Origin: an uncultured Aliiroseovarius sp.
Lineage (GTDB): Bacteria; Pseudomonadota; Alphaproteobacteria; Rhodobacterales; Rhodobacteraceae
Direction of reading: 5' to 3'
DNA: 64,000 bases
Assembly: GCF_947497285.1 (NCBI RefSeq)
Contig: NZ_CANMFT010000001.1
Coordinates: 372,001 to 436,000, forward strand
In this document: positions 1 through 8,814 of the stretch, in pieces
Numbering within the stretch: the stretch's first letter is position 1
How the letters are laid out: the number at the start of each line of letters is the position of its first letter
The notes under the pieces: generated by a model
The model's input: only the letters and a program-made list of their open reading frames with translations
The model's database searches: none
Told to the model about the DNA's origin: nothing
Position numbers and translations under genes: made by a program

Positions 1-2484
1 GGCGGGTGAAAGCGCATCCATCGCGCCGATCAGCATTTCGGTCATGGCGTCCGCGATGTCATCTTGCACGTAAAGGCAGCGCAGCGCAGAGCAACGTTGA
101 CCTGCCGACTGAAAGCTTGACGCGACAATGTCGCGCACGGCCTGTTCCGGCAGCGCGGTGCTGTCAACGATCATGGCATTCAGCCCGCCGGTTTCGGCAA
201 TCAACGGGGCTGCGGGTGACAGATGCTTGGCCATCGCGCGCCGAATTACCAGTGCGGTTTCGGTCGAGCCGGTGAAGGCCACGCCACTGATGCGTGCATC
301 CGACGTGACGGCTGCGCCGACCGTCGCCCCATCACCGGGCAACAGCTGAAGCACCTCGCGCGGCACACCGGCCTTGTGCAGCAGCTTCACGGCCTCATAC
401 GCGATGATCCCGGTTTGCTCGGCCGGTTTGGCCACCACACCATTGCCCGCCGCCAAGGCTCCGGCGATCTGGCCGGTAAAGATGGCCAGCGGGAAGTTCC
501 AGGGCGAGATACAGGCGAAAACCCCACAAGCATCGCGCGAAAGCAGCGGGATGCGGCTGGCATAGTAGCGAATGAAATCAACGGCTTCACGCAGCTCTCC
601 CATGCAGTCGGGCAAAGTCTTGCCAGCCTCGCGGGCCAACAGGGCGAAGAAGGTGCCGAGATGATCCTCATACAGATCGGCAGCGCGGTTCAGCACCTTG
701 GCGCGGTCGTCAGGGCTTGCATTCCAACGGGTGGCCGCGCCAAGGGCTGCCGACACGTCTTCGGCGCTTGCCCATGTGATCTTGCCGACCGGGCTGCCAT
801 CGGCAGGGTTGGTGACGGACACGACTTGGCCACCCTTCGGCGTGGATGCGATCAGCGGCGCGGCCTTGAACGCCGTAGAATAGTGTTTGCCGCGTGCCGC
901 ATCGATCCTTTCAAGATGCGGCTCATAAGTCAGGTCCAGCCCCATCGAGTTCTTTCTCGCGCCGAACAACTCTGGTCCGGTCGGAACATGCGGCGCGGGG
1001 TGATCGAGCGCGTCGAACGGGCAGGCCGCGACCTCTTCGGGCGTGACGCTTTCGTCAACGATCTGGTTTACAAACGAGCTGTTGGCGCCATTTTCAAGAA
1101 GGCGGCGCACAAGATAGGCCAGCAAGTCTCGATGTGCGCCGACCGGGGCGTAGATACGGCAACGGGTGCCGTTCTCGTCCATGATGATCTGATGCAAACG
1201 CTCGCCCATGCCGTGCAAGCGTTGGAATTCATACCCACGCGCGTCCACGCCCGAACTATGCGCAATGTCCAGAATGGCGGCCGCTGTATGGGCGTTATGC
1301 GTCGCAAACTGCGGATAGATGCGATCTGTCAACGACAGCAGTTTGCGCGCATTGGTGATATAGCTGACATCGGTGGCCACTTTGCGGGTGAAAACCGGAA
1401 ACGCGTCCAGCCCTTCGACCTGTGCGCGCTTGATTTCGGTGTCCCAATAAGCGCCTTTGACCAGACGGACCATGATCTTGCGGTCCAGTCGCTGGGCCAA
1501 TGCGTGAAGCCAGTCAATGACAGCGCCCGCTCGTTGGCCATAAGCCTGCACGACGACGCCGAACCCGTCCCACCCGGCCAGTGCCTTGTCGCTGAGCACA
1601 GCTTCGATCACGTCCAGCGAGATTTGCAAACGATCTGCTTCTTCGGCGTCGATATTGAAGCCCATGCCCGCCGACTTCGCCAAGTGCGCAAGGGCAGAGA
1701 CGCGTGGCACAAGTGTCGCCATCACCCGGTCGCGCTGGGCGCGTTCATAGCGTGGGAACAATGCCGACAGCTTGACGGAAATGCCGGGATTTGCACGGAT
1801 ATCTTTTGATTTACAGGCGCCTGCGATCTCGGAAATTGCCTTGGCATAGGACATTTGATACCGCCGGGCATCATCATCGGTCAGCGCAGCTTCGCCCAGC
1901 ATATCATAGGAATAGGTGAAGCCTTTCGCCTCCATCTTTGCACCGCGTTTCATCGCGTTGCCAATGGTCTCGCCCAAGACAAACTGGTTACCCATTTCCT
2001 TCATTGCACGACCAACTGCGGTGCGGATGACAGGTTCGCCCAGTCGTTTGACTGCGCCGCGCAGCGCACCGGCGATGCCGGGTTCGCGTTCATCCAGCAC
2101 CTTGCCGGTGACCAAAAGCGCCCAAGTCGAAGCGTTCACCAGCGAAGACGATGACCGCCCAAGATGCTTGCCCCAGTCGCTGGGCGCGATCTTGTCTTCG
2201 ATCAGCGCGTCGATGGTTTCTGCATCTGGAACCCGCAAAAGGGCTTCGGCGAGACACATGAGCGCGATGCCCTCGTCGGTCGACAGGCCATATTCGGCCA
2301 AAAAGACCTCCATCATGCCCGGATCAGACGACGCGCGGATGGCGCGCACAAGGTCAGCGCCACGCGCGGCGATCCGCGCGCGGTCATCGGCCGTCAGCCC
2401 GGCTGACCGGACAAGCGTTTGAATGTGGCTTTCTTCGTCCGTGTAGGCGAGGCGGTCGATGTTCTGGCGCAAAGAATCAGTCAT
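1..2484 (-). CDS. putA: Bifunctional proline dehydrogenase / P5C dehydrogenase PutA (C-terminus cut by window edge)
   Basis: Oxidises proline to glutamate in two steps, feeding electrons to the quinone pool. The 828 codons present begin at the ATG at 2484. They encode an N-terminal arm, an FAD-binding proline dehydrogenase barrel (VRLVKGAYWDTEIK and the later EFQRLHGMGE region are readable) and most of the aldehyde dehydrogenase domain (SPWNFPLAIFTGQIAGAL, the glutamate in LIAETGGLNA, and the catalytic cysteine in SAGQRCSALR near residue 799). The protein lacks the N-terminal ribbon-helix-helix domain of enterobacterial PutA, so it should not be self-repressing; the divergent Lrp-type gene is the obvious regulator. 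The missing part is the end of the P5C dehydrogenase domain and any C-terminal extension. Identity is secure. Confidence 0.95.
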   Translation of the reverse strand, partial: MTDSLRQNIDRLAYTDEESHIQTLVRSAGLTADDRARIAARGADLVRAIRASSDPGMMEVFLAEYGLSTDEGIALMCLAEALLRVPDAETIDALIEDKIAPSDWGKHLGRSSSSLVNASTWALLVTGKVLDEREPGIAGALRGAVKRLGEPVIRTAVGRAMKEMGNQFVLGETIGNAMKRGAKMEAKGFTYSYDMLGEAALTDDDARRYQMSYAKAISEIAGACKSKDIRANPGISVKLSALFPRYERAQRDRVMATLVPRVSALAHLAKSAGMGFNIDAEEADRLQISLDVIEAVLSDKALAGWDGFGVVVQAYGQRAGAVIDWLHALAQRLDRKIMVRLVKGAYWDTEIKRAQVEGLDAFPVFTRKVATDVSYITNARKLLSLTDRIYPQFATHNAHTAAAILDIAHSSGVDARGYEFQRLHGMGERLHQIIMDENGTRCRIYAPVGAHRDLLAYLVRRLLENGANSSFVNQIVDESVTPEEVAACPFDALDHPAPHVPTGPELFGARKNSMGLDLTYEPHLERIDAARGKHYSTAFKAAPLIASTPKGGQVVSVTNPADGSPVGKITWASAEDVSAALGAATRWNASPDDRAKVLNRAADLYEDHLGTFFALLAREAGKTLPDCMGELREAVDFIRYYASRIPLLSRDACGVFACISPWNFPLAIFTGQIAGALAAGNGVVAKPAEQTGIIAYEAVKLLHKAGVPREVLQLLPGDGATVGAAVTSDARISGVAFTGSTETALVIRRAMAKHLSPAAPLIAETGGLNAMIVDSTALPEQAVRDIVASSFQSAGQRCSALRCLYVQDDIADAMTEMLIGAMDALSPA

Positions 2485-2522
2485 TTCGCAGATCCCATTG
2501 ATGTTCACGTTTCCCCTATGAT

Positions 2523-2554
2523 ATTCCGAATTAGCCTAGCGGTATTCCTGAATA
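2523..2554. promoter_or_regulatory. Twin ATTC-N-GAAT dyads in the putA/putR intergenic region (candidate PutR operator)
   Basis: ATTC-C-GAAT at 2523-2531 and TATTC-CT-GAATA at 2543-2554 are palindromes whose centres lie about 21.5 bp apart, two helical turns. They sit in the 110-bp gap between the two divergent starts. This is the spacing expected for cooperative binding by an Lrp/AsnC octamer. Assignment to PutR is inferred from position. Confidence 0.55.
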
Positions 2555-2594
2555 TTGTCTGGACACAGTTAATATGACCTGTTTGGAGGCAGAT

Positions 2595-3074
2595 ATGCGG
2601 GAAAGAAAGCAAGTCGAGATGGACCGGCTTGATCAGAAGATTCTGGATGTGCTGTCGGGGGACGGACGGATTTCTATCACCGATTTGGCGCGGCGGATCG
2701 GGTTGTCGAAATCCCCGACGCAGGCGCGGGTCAGGCGGCTGGAGGCTGAGGGCGTGATTACTGGCTATCGGGCGGACATTGATCCGATCCGGCTTGGTCG
2801 CGATCACGTCGCCTTTGTCGAAGTGAAGCTGTCAGACACTCGCGAAACGGCGCTCAGGGCGTTCAACGCGCAAGTCGCGCAAATTCCCGAAGTTGAAGAA
2901 TGTCACATGCTGGCGGCCCATTTCGACTATCTTTTGAAGGTGCGCACCCATGATATGCGCGATTTTCGTCGGGTGCTTGGCGAAGCGATATCGTCACTGC
3001 CGCATGTGGCGCAAAGTTCGACACATGTGGTGATGCAGGCGGTCAAAGACGATGGACACAGGGTTGTGACTTGA
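2595..3074 (+). CDS. putR: Lrp/AsnC-family transcriptional regulator, probable proline-responsive PutR
   Basis: A 159-aa Lrp-type protein. It has an N-terminal winged helix-turn-helix (LDQKILDVLSGDGRISITDL, then LSKSPTQARVRRLEAEGVI) and a C-terminal RAM ligand-binding domain (VEECHMLAAHFDYLLKV). In Rhodobacter-type bacteria the divergent Lrp-like PutR activates putA when proline is present; the divergent layout here matches. The ATG at 2595 is preferred over the ATG at 2574 because GGAGG at 2585-2589 sits 5 bases upstream. Function as PutR is inferred from family and neighbourhood. Confidence 0.88.
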   Translation: MRERKQVEMDRLDQKILDVLSGDGRISITDLARRIGLSKSPTQARVRRLEAEGVITGYRADIDPIRLGRDHVAFVEVKLSDTRETALRAFNAQVAQIPEVEECHMLAAHFDYLLKVRTHDMRDFRRVLGEAISSLPHVAQSSTHVVMQAVKDDGHRVVT

Positions 3075-3106
3075 CCCGATCAAGGTGTTCGAGAGCAAAA
3101 TAGGCC

Positions 3107-3667
3107 ATGATACGGGCTGGTTTCATATCGTTTTTCCTGTCTGCGGTTTTGGCGTTTCCCATTGCCGCGACAGCTCAGGCATGCCCGCGCCCGCCCGACA
3201 TTCGCGACCAGATGGATGTATTATTCTCGCTGGTTCAACAAGCCCGTAACGAAGGCGAGGCGCGACCCGCCGTCAATGGGATGTGGCTTTTGTGGACCCG
3301 TGCCCCCGATGCGAAGGCGCAGGCGCTGCTGGACGATGGGCGTGCGAAGATCCGGCTTGGCGACCATGAAGCCGCCGCGCAGGCCTTGTCTGACTTGGTC
3401 GACTACTGCCCGGACTATGCAGAAGGTTATAATCAGCGCGCGTTTGCCAACTTTTTGCAGGGCGATTATCAATCCGCGCTGGGCGATCTGGATGCCGCCT
3501 TGATGCGCAATCCACGTCACGTCGCGGCCTTGTCAGGTAAGTTTTTGACGCTTCATGCTTTGGGACGGCGCGAGGCCGCTCAGGAAAGCTTGCGCGCTGC
3601 TTTGACGCTCAACCCTTGGATCCCTGAACGCCGCATGCTGACCAAACCAAAGGGGACGGCGCTTTGA
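3107..3667 (+). CDS. Exported TPR-repeat protein
   Basis: A 186-aa protein with a cleavable-looking signal peptide (hydrophobic residues 6-22, cleavage probably after TAQA), then a mature part rich in tetratricopeptide helices. Readable repeats include AKIRLGDHEAAAQALSDLV, EGYNQRAFANFLQGDYQSAL and VAALSGKFLTLHALGRREAA. Such small periplasmic TPR proteins usually act as protein-protein adaptors; no enzymatic motif is present. It follows putR by 32 bases on the same strand but is probably unrelated in function. The ribosome-binding site is weak. A GC-rich hairpin (GGGGC-TT-GCCCC) lies between this gene and the tRNA, without a T-run. Confidence 0.8.
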   Translation: MIRAGFISFFLSAVLAFPIAATAQACPRPPDIRDQMDVLFSLVQQARNEGEARPAVNGMWLLWTRAPDAKAQALLDDGRAKIRLGDHEAAAQALSDLVDYCPDYAEGYNQRAFANFLQGDYQSALGDLDAALMRNPRHVAALSGKFLTLHALGRREAAQESLRAALTLNPWIPERRMLTKPKGTAL

Positions 3668-3739
3668 GGCATGCAACTGGTTGATTGCGTCAGCAATTCT
3701 TTGATTGTAGGGAAGGGCAGGGGCTTGCCCCGCCCGGCG

Positions 3740-3826
3740 CGGGCGTGATGGAATGGTAGACATACCAGACTTAAAATCTGTTGGGCCTTGTGCCCGTGTG
3801 GGTTCGACTCCCACCGCCCGCACCAC
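3740..3826 (+). tRNA. tRNA-Leu (anticodon UAA), CCA encoded
   Basis: The acceptor stem GCGGGCG (3740-3746) pairs perfectly with CGCCCGC (3816-3822), followed by A and genomically encoded CCA (3824-3826). The anticodon loop CUUAAAA at 3771-3777 gives anticodon UAA (3773-3775). The T-arm GTGGGTTCGACTCCCAC is intact, and the long variable arm is as expected for a class II leucine tRNA. It decodes UUA, a rare codon in this G+C-rich genome, and UUG by wobble. Confidence 0.96.
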
Positions 3827-3886
3827 CCCACCCAGCCCTGAATGGTGACGGCGATAGCTATCACTTTTGCGACTTTTCTGCGCCAA

Positions 3887-3915
3887 GAAAGCCGGACCGA
3901 CGCGCCCCGGCTTTC
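3887..3915. terminator. Hairpin between convergent tRNA-Leu and ychF
   Basis: GAAAGCCGG (3887-3895) pairs with CCGGCTTTC (3907-3915), a 9-bp perfect stem. T-tracts on both sides are short, so it is a moderate intrinsic terminator at best. Its position between converging genes suggests bidirectional use. Confidence 0.55.
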
Positions 3916-3938
3916 AAATTTTCGACATATGTGTTGGA

Positions 3939-5036
3939 TCAGGCGTTGAACAGGAAGTGCAGGACGTCGCCGTCTTTCACTTCGTAGCTTTTGCCTTCCG
4001 CCCGCATTTTGCCTGCTTCTTTCGCGCCACCTTCGCCACCCAGGGCAATGTAGTCGTCATAGGCGATGGTCTCGGCCCGGATGAAGCCGCGTTCAAAATC
4101 GCCGTGGATGACGCCGGCCGCCTGCGGTGCCCGTGTGCCTTCGCGGATGGTCCAGGCGCGGGCCTCTTTCGGGCCGACGGTGAAGTAGGTTTCCAAGTGC
4201 AGAAGCTCGTATCCGGCGCGGATCAGGCGGTCCAGTCCGGCTTCTTTCAGCCCCAGCTCTTCCAAAAACATTTCCATGTCGTCTGCGTCAAGCTGGCTGA
4301 TCTCTTCCTCGATCTTGGCTGAGATCACGACCGAGGCCGCGCCCTGCTCTGCGGCCATATTCTCGACCGCTTGCGAATAGGCGTTGCCGCTGGCCGCATC
4401 GCTTTCGTTGACGTTGCAGACATACAGGATTTTCTTGGAGGTCAGAAGTTGCAGCATATTCCATGCCTTGCGGTCCTCGTCGTCCACATCAACGGTGCGG
4501 GCGGGTTCGCCTTTTTCCAACACTTCCATAGCGGCGCGCAGAAGGCGTTCTTGCTGAACTGCCTCTTTGTCTCCGCCGCGCACCTTGCGCACGATGTTTT
4601 GCAGGCGTTTTTCAATGCTTTCCAGATCGGCCAGCATCAGTTCCGTTTCGATCACCGCGGCGTCTTCAACCGGGTTCACCCGGCCTTCGACATGGGTCAC
4701 GTCGCCGTCGTCAAAGCAGCGCAGGACGTGGGCGATGGCATCCACCTCGCGGATGTTGGCCAGAAACTGGTTGCCCAGCCCTTCACCTTTGGAGGCGCCC
4801 TTCACCAGCCCCGCGATATCAACGAAGGTCATGCGGGTCGGAATGATCTCTTTCGACCCGGCGATGGCGGCCAGTTTGTCCAACCGGTCATCCGGCACGT
4901 TCACCTCGCCCACATTGGGCTCGATCGTGCAGAACGGAAAGTTCGCCGCCTGCGCAGCTGCGGTCTTGGTCAGTGCGTTGAAAAGGGTCGACTTGCCGAC
5001 ATTCGGCAGACCAACGATGCCCATCTTGAAACCCAT
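3939..5036 (-). CDS. ychF: Redox-regulated ATPase YchF (Obg-like ATPase 1)
   Basis: A universally conserved P-loop ATPase of the Obg/TRAFAC class that binds ribosomes and takes part in stress responses. Seen: G1 motif GLPNVGKSTLFN at the N-terminus, the G3-like FVDIAGLVKGASKGEGLGN, the helical insertion, and the C-terminal TGS domain (FFTVGPKEARAWTIR-type stretch, HGDFERGFIRAE). At 365 aa it has normal family length. The start at 5036 (MGFKMGIVG) is chosen over an in-frame ATG five codons upstream because GGAGG sits 5 bases before it and homologues begin this way. It is divergent from the VOC gene. Confidence 0.96.
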   Translation of the reverse strand: MGFKMGIVGLPNVGKSTLFNALTKTAAAQAANFPFCTIEPNVGEVNVPDDRLDKLAAIAGSKEIIPTRMTFVDIAGLVKGASKGEGLGNQFLANIREVDAIAHVLRCFDDGDVTHVEGRVNPVEDAAVIETELMLADLESIEKRLQNIVRKVRGGDKEAVQQERLLRAAMEVLEKGEPARTVDVDDEDRKAWNMLQLLTSKKILYVCNVNESDAASGNAYSQAVENMAAEQGAASVVISAKIEEEISQLDADDMEMFLEELGLKEAGLDRLIRAGYELLHLETYFTVGPKEARAWTIREGTRAPQAAGVIHGDFERGFIRAETIAYDDYIALGGEGGAKEAGKMRAEGKSYEVKDGDVLHFLFNA

Positions 5037-5135
5037 CACGGCCTCCGTCATTCAGTGTTCGGGGCGTTCTAGGGCTTTGACAGGATGGGCGCAAGCGTGG
5101 TGAAGTGGCGAGACGCGCAACAGAGGAGCTTTGCC

Positions 5136-5552
5136 ATGCAGCCCATTCCCTATGTGTTCTTTAAAGACAAATGTCGTGACGCCGTCACGCGCTACGCCGA
5201 GATTTTTGGCAGCTCGCCCGAAATCATGTCCTTCAAGGATATGCCAGAGGAAGATCGCAACCAGATGCCCGGCGTGCCGGATGATGCTGTCATGCACGCA
5301 AGCGTGGCAATCGGTGACGGTATGCTGTTTGCCAGCGACGACCCAAGCGGCGAAACACCGGAAATGGCCGGCTGCAATGTTTGCCTTTCCCTGCCGGACG
5401 AGGCCGAAACCAAGCGGGTCTTCAATGCCTTGGCCGATGGGGGTGACGTGCGGATGCCGCTGAGCGAGATGTTCTGGACGCCGCTTTTCGGCACGCTGAC
5501 CGACAAGTTCGGGGTGCGTTGGATGATCATGGCGGACAGCGACTACGAGTGA
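5136..5552 (+). CDS. VOC-family (PhnB/glyoxalase-like) protein
   Basis: A 138-aa single-domain protein of the vicinal oxygen chelate fold, PhnB/DUF1428-like subgroup. The N-terminal IPYVFFKDKCRDAVTRYAEI and the C-terminal LFGTLTDKFGVRWMIM are characteristic. These proteins bind small ligands and often a metal, but substrates are mostly unknown and none is inferred. The ATG at 5136 has GAGGAG 7 bases upstream; an earlier in-frame start at 5085 has no such site. It is probably monocistronic, with trpA following after a 60-bp gap. Confidence 0.82.
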   Translation: MQPIPYVFFKDKCRDAVTRYAEIFGSSPEIMSFKDMPEEDRNQMPGVPDDAVMHASVAIGDGMLFASDDPSGETPEMAGCNVCLSLPDEAETKRVFNALADGGDVRMPLSEMFWTPLFGTLTDKFGVRWMIMADSDYE

Positions 5553-5612
5553 CCCATTGATTTTCCCGCCCGTATTCGGCACATCGGTTCTGAACATGAC
5601 AAAGGACGGATG

Positions 5613-6404
5613 ATGACCCGGATTGATGCGAAGTTTGCTGCCTTGGCCGAAAAGGGTCAGAAGGCGTTTGTCAGCTACATCATGGGCGGGGATCCCGACA
5701 TGGCGACCTCGCTTGAGGTGATGAAGGGACTGCCTGCGGCAGGTGTCGATATCATCGAACTTGGCGTGCCGTTTACCGACCCGATGGCGGATGGGCCGAC
5801 GATCCAGTTGGCAGGCCAGCGTGCGCTTGACGGCGGCATGACCCTGCAAAAGACGCTGGATATGGTGGCCGCGTTTCGCAAGGGCGACGATACGACCCCG
5901 ATTGTTCTGATGGGCTACTACAACCCGATCTATAGTCGCGGTGTGGACAAGTTCCTGGTGGATGCAAAGGCCGCGGGCGTGGATGGGCTGATTGTTGTCG
6001 ATCTACCGCCTGAAGAAGATGACGAGCTTTGCATCCCGGCGCAGAAGGCCGGGTTGAACTTCATCCGGCTGGCGACGCCAACCACCGATGACAAGCGGTT
6101 GCCGAAGGTGCTCCAGAATACCTCTGGCTTCGTTTATTACGTGTCGGTGACGGGTGTTACCGGGGCTGCCGAAGCGCAGGCGACCAATGTCGGGCCAGAG
6201 GTCGCGCGCATCAAGGCGGCCACAGATATCCCCGTGATCGTTGGCTTCGGCGTGAACACACCTGAAAAGGCCGAGGCGATCGCAAGCATCGCGGACGGCA
6301 CGGTGGTGGGCAGCGCGATCGTGTCGAAAATTGCGGCAGGCGAACCCGTCGCGGATGTGCTGGCTTTCGTGAAAACGCTGTCCGACGGGGCGCATCGGGG
6401 CTAG
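5613..6404 (+). CDS. trpA: Tryptophan synthase alpha subunit
   Basis: Cleaves indole-3-glycerol phosphate to indole and glyceraldehyde-3-phosphate, passing indole to TrpB in the last step of tryptophan synthesis. The 263-aa protein shows the family glutamate in [16 protein letters not shown], the aspartate in [15 protein letters not shown], and the phosphate-binding loops YVSVTGVTG and [11 protein letters not shown]. Two adjacent ATGs (5610, 5613) exist; AAGGA spacing favours 5613. trpB is not in the window, so trpA stands apart from its partner. It converges on the next gene with only 4 bases between stops. Confidence 0.96.
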   Translation: MTRIDAKFAALAEKGQKAFVSYIMGGDPDMATSLEVMKGLPAAGVDIIELGVPFTDPMADGPTIQLAGQRALDGGMTLQKTLDMVAAFRKGDDTTPIVLMGYYNPIYSRGVDKFLVDAKAAGVDGLIVVDLPPEEDDELCIPAQKAGLNFIRLATPTTDDKRLPKVLQNTSGFVYYVSVTGVTGAAEAQATNVGPEVARIKAATDIPVIVGFGVNTPEKAEAIASIADGTVVGSAIVSKIAAGEPVADVLAFVKTLSDGAHRG

Positions 6405-6408
6405 ACGC

Positions 6409-7620
6409 CTAGATCACTGCGCTTTCGCCAAATGGGCGGTGAGCCGCGATCCGGTCATAGCCGAAGGGGCTTAGGTCCAAGGTTTGAAATCTGCCGGTGG
6501 TGATCAACTCGGCCAGACCACGCCCCATGGCAGGGGCTTGCTGCAGCCCGTGGCCGGAAAATCCGCTGATGAAGTAGAAGTTTCGGACCTCGCTATGCGG
6601 TCCAAGAATCGCGTTCTGATCCAGCGTGTTATACGCATAATGCCCCGCCCATTCGGTCACGATCCGCAGCGCTTCGAATTGTGGTATGCGTGTCGCAACG
6701 ATGGGCCAGACATGGGTTTCCCACAGGCTGTGATCCATGTGGAAATCAGCCGGGTCGACCGCCGGATCAGGGCCAGGGCGCGCGCCGATCATATAGGTTT
6801 CGGGTCCATCCTGGCGGATGTGCACGCCGGATGGGTCGATGGTCAGCGGCAATTCGTGATCTAACGGGTGTTCAGCCTTCACAACCCAAGTGAAACGCTT
6901 TCGCGGCTCAACGGGTATGTCCAGACCAGCCAATTGCGCTACATGGTTGGCGCGCGGGCCTGCGGCGTTCACCAAATGGCCGCATGACAGCGTTCGCCCA
7001 GAGGAGAGCGCTACCGATGTCACCTGAGCTTGCGTTGCCTCGATCCCAGTGACCTCGGCATTCACATATTCGACGCCTGCCGCGACGGCCTTGCGCCGAA
7101 ACCAGTCAAACAGTGCCCCGCCATCCCAGTAGCCTTCGTCGCGCGTGCCGTGGCTGCCCAGAAGGATGTCGTCGAGCTGATAGAACGGGAAGTCGCGCGC
7201 CAGGTCATGCTTGGTCATGATACGTGTGCGTGCGCCAAGGCCGTTTTGCATCACTTGTGCCGCACGCAATGCGTTGGCCTTGGGTTCGCTGTCGGCCAGA
7301 TACAGATAGCCAAATTCTTGGATCGACAGGTCATCGACCCGCAAATCGCCCCCCATGTTCGCACGCAGGTTCTTTATGAATTCGGCCGTGAATTGCGAGA
7401 TGCGAATATTCAGCGCCTCGCTGAACTGCTGGCGGATACAGGAATTCGTGTGAGCGGTTGAGCATTGCGCATAGGTCGGATCGCGTTCGACTACCAAGAT
7501 GCGACCTTGGAAGTCGGGCGAATGGCTAAGCCACCACGCAACGGATGAACCCATCATCGCGCCGCCAATGATCACGACATCATAACTTGTCCGCGCCGGG
7601 TGCTGGGAGAGGTGAGACAT
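6409..7620 (-). CDS. FAD-dependent oxidoreductase of the D-amino-acid oxidase (DAO) superfamily
   Basis: A 403-aa flavoprotein with an N-terminal dinucleotide-binding loop (VVIIGGAMMGSSVAWWL), a conserved second FAD segment (GHLVNAAGPRANHVAQL) and the C-terminal YFISGFSGHGLQQAPAMGR typical of sarcosine/glycine/dimethylglycine-type oxidases. Substrates in this family are N-methyl or amino acids; the exact one cannot be read from sequence. The ATG at 7620 is reported, but a TTG two codons earlier (7626) has AGGA 7 bases upstream and may be the true start. No partner subunits are adjacent, so it is likely a stand-alone enzyme. Confidence 0.85.
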   Translation of the reverse strand: MSHLSQHPARTSYDVVIIGGAMMGSSVAWWLSHSPDFQGRILVVERDPTYAQCSTAHTNSCIRQQFSEALNIRISQFTAEFIKNLRANMGGDLRVDDLSIQEFGYLYLADSEPKANALRAAQVMQNGLGARTRIMTKHDLARDFPFYQLDDILLGSHGTRDEGYWDGGALFDWFRRKAVAAGVEYVNAEVTGIEATQAQVTSVALSSGRTLSCGHLVNAAGPRANHVAQLAGLDIPVEPRKRFTWVVKAEHPLDHELPLTIDPSGVHIRQDGPETYMIGARPGPDPAVDPADFHMDHSLWETHVWPIVATRIPQFEALRIVTEWAGHYAYNTLDQNAILGPHSEVRNFYFISGFSGHGLQQAPAMGRGLAELITTGRFQTLDLSPFGYDRIAAHRPFGESAVI

Positions 7621-7806
7621 GGTCAATGGATGATCCTGGCATCAGGCGCACAGATGTGCACGTTTATTTGGCTGTTTTCTGTCAAAGACTAGACATGGGT
7701 CAAGGTGCTGCAAAGCACTTGGTGCAAAGATAAAAAATAGCTGCGCTTGATAAGCATTCAAAAATGTGCATATGAAGTGATGCAATGCCCGCTGAAGGAG
7801 ACCCCA

Positions 7807-8814
7807 ATGCTGCGCGATATCATCTTGACCCTCCCCCTTTTGTGCCTGACGGGGCCAGCCAACGCGGCTGATCTATACACGGTCGCGCCGGTTCAACTGA
7901 CGGAATGGAAAGCGGTGTTTGGTAAGGTCGAAGCCTCCGATATGGTGCCTGCGCGTTCGCGGCTGGGCGGCACGTTGACCGAAATCCTTGTCTCCGAAGG
8001 CGCGCGGGTGGACGAAGGCGCGTTGCTGGCCACTGTGACGGACGCAAAGCTGGACCTGCGCCTGACGGCCATCGACGCCACGCTGACCTCGCTTCAGGCG
8101 CAACTGGAAAACGCACAAAGCGAACTGACGCGCGGCGAAAGCCTCGTGGAACGGGGGGTCGCCACGGCTCAAAGGCTGGACGCGTTGCGCACGCAGGTTG
8201 ATGTGGTCAAGGGGCAGATCGCTGCAACCCGTGCCGAGCGGAGTGTCATTGAGCAACAAGCGGTCGAGGGCGCCGTGCTGGCCCCCATCGCGGGCACTGT
8301 TTTGTCGGTGCCAGTAACGCGCGGTTCGGTTGTGATGCCGGGCGAACCTGTGGCCGTGATCGGTGGTGGCGGGTTCTTTTTGCGTCTTGCCGTCCCTGAA
8401 CGTCATGCTGCCTTTCTGAAAGAAGGGGCCGAGATCATGATTGGCAATGACGGGACGGATGTGTCTGGGCAACTTGCAAAGGTCTATCCGCAAATCGAAA
8501 ACGGCCGCGTGATTGCTGATGTCAAGGTGTCAGACCTGAGCGAAGACTTCGTAGATGCGCGCGTTCTGGTGCGGCTCCCTGTCGGTGAGACACAAGGATT
8601 GGTCGTGCCGGTCGAAGCGGTTGCGACGCGCATGGGGCTCGATTTCGTGTCGGTCGTCGGCGCGGATGGAACGGCAGTGGATCGTGTGGTCGTGCCCGGT
8701 GAACACCACGCCCTTGATGGCGTCGATCTGGTCGAGATCCTGACCGGGCTAAGCGCCGGCGAACAGGTTTTGGCGCAAGCCAAGCCCACAAGCGGAGCTG
8801 CGACCCATGAGTGA
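7807..8814 (+). CDS. RND efflux periplasmic adaptor (membrane fusion protein)
   Basis: Adaptor that links an RND inner-membrane pump to an outer-membrane channel. The 335-aa protein starts at the ATG at 7807 (GAAGGAG 6 bases upstream) with a Sec signal (LRDIILTLPLLCLTGPANA). It then has the lipoyl/barrel-sandwich half-motifs (GTLTEILVSEGARVDEGALL, later GAVLAPIAGTVLSVPVTRGS) flanking an alpha-helical hairpin. No lipobox cysteine was seen at the signal end. It overlaps the pump gene by 8 bases, so the two are co-translated. No TolC-type gene lies nearby. The 186-bp upstream region contains a GTGCT-GCAA-AGCAC dyad at 7705-7718, a possible operator. Confidence 0.9.
   Translation: MLRDIILTLPLLCLTGPANAADLYTVAPVQLTEWKAVFGKVEASDMVPARSRLGGTLTEILVSEGARVDEGALLATVTDAKLDLRLTAIDATLTSLQAQLENAQSELTRGESLVERGVATAQRLDALRTQVDVVKGQIAATRAERSVIEQQAVEGAVLAPIAGTVLSVPVTRGSVVMPGEPVAVIGGGGFFLRLAVPERHAAFLKEGAEIMIGNDGTDVSGQLAKVYPQIENGRVIADVKVSDLSEDFVDARVLVRLPVGETQGLVVPVEAVATRMGLDFVSVVGADGTAVDRVVVPGEHHALDGVDLVEILTGLSAGEQVLAQAKPTSGAATHE

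Noticed and set aside
223-1809. Long plus-strand open frame (528 codons) antisense to putA
   Set aside because: Arg/His/Ala-rich shadow of the real putA frame, typical of high-G+C DNA; the minus strand carries clear PutA motifs.
3580-3864. Minus-strand open frame of 94 codons over the tRNA-Leu gene containing WESNPHG-like residues
   Set aside because: This is a common spurious translation of the reverse strand of a tRNA gene; no ribosome-binding site and no protein family.
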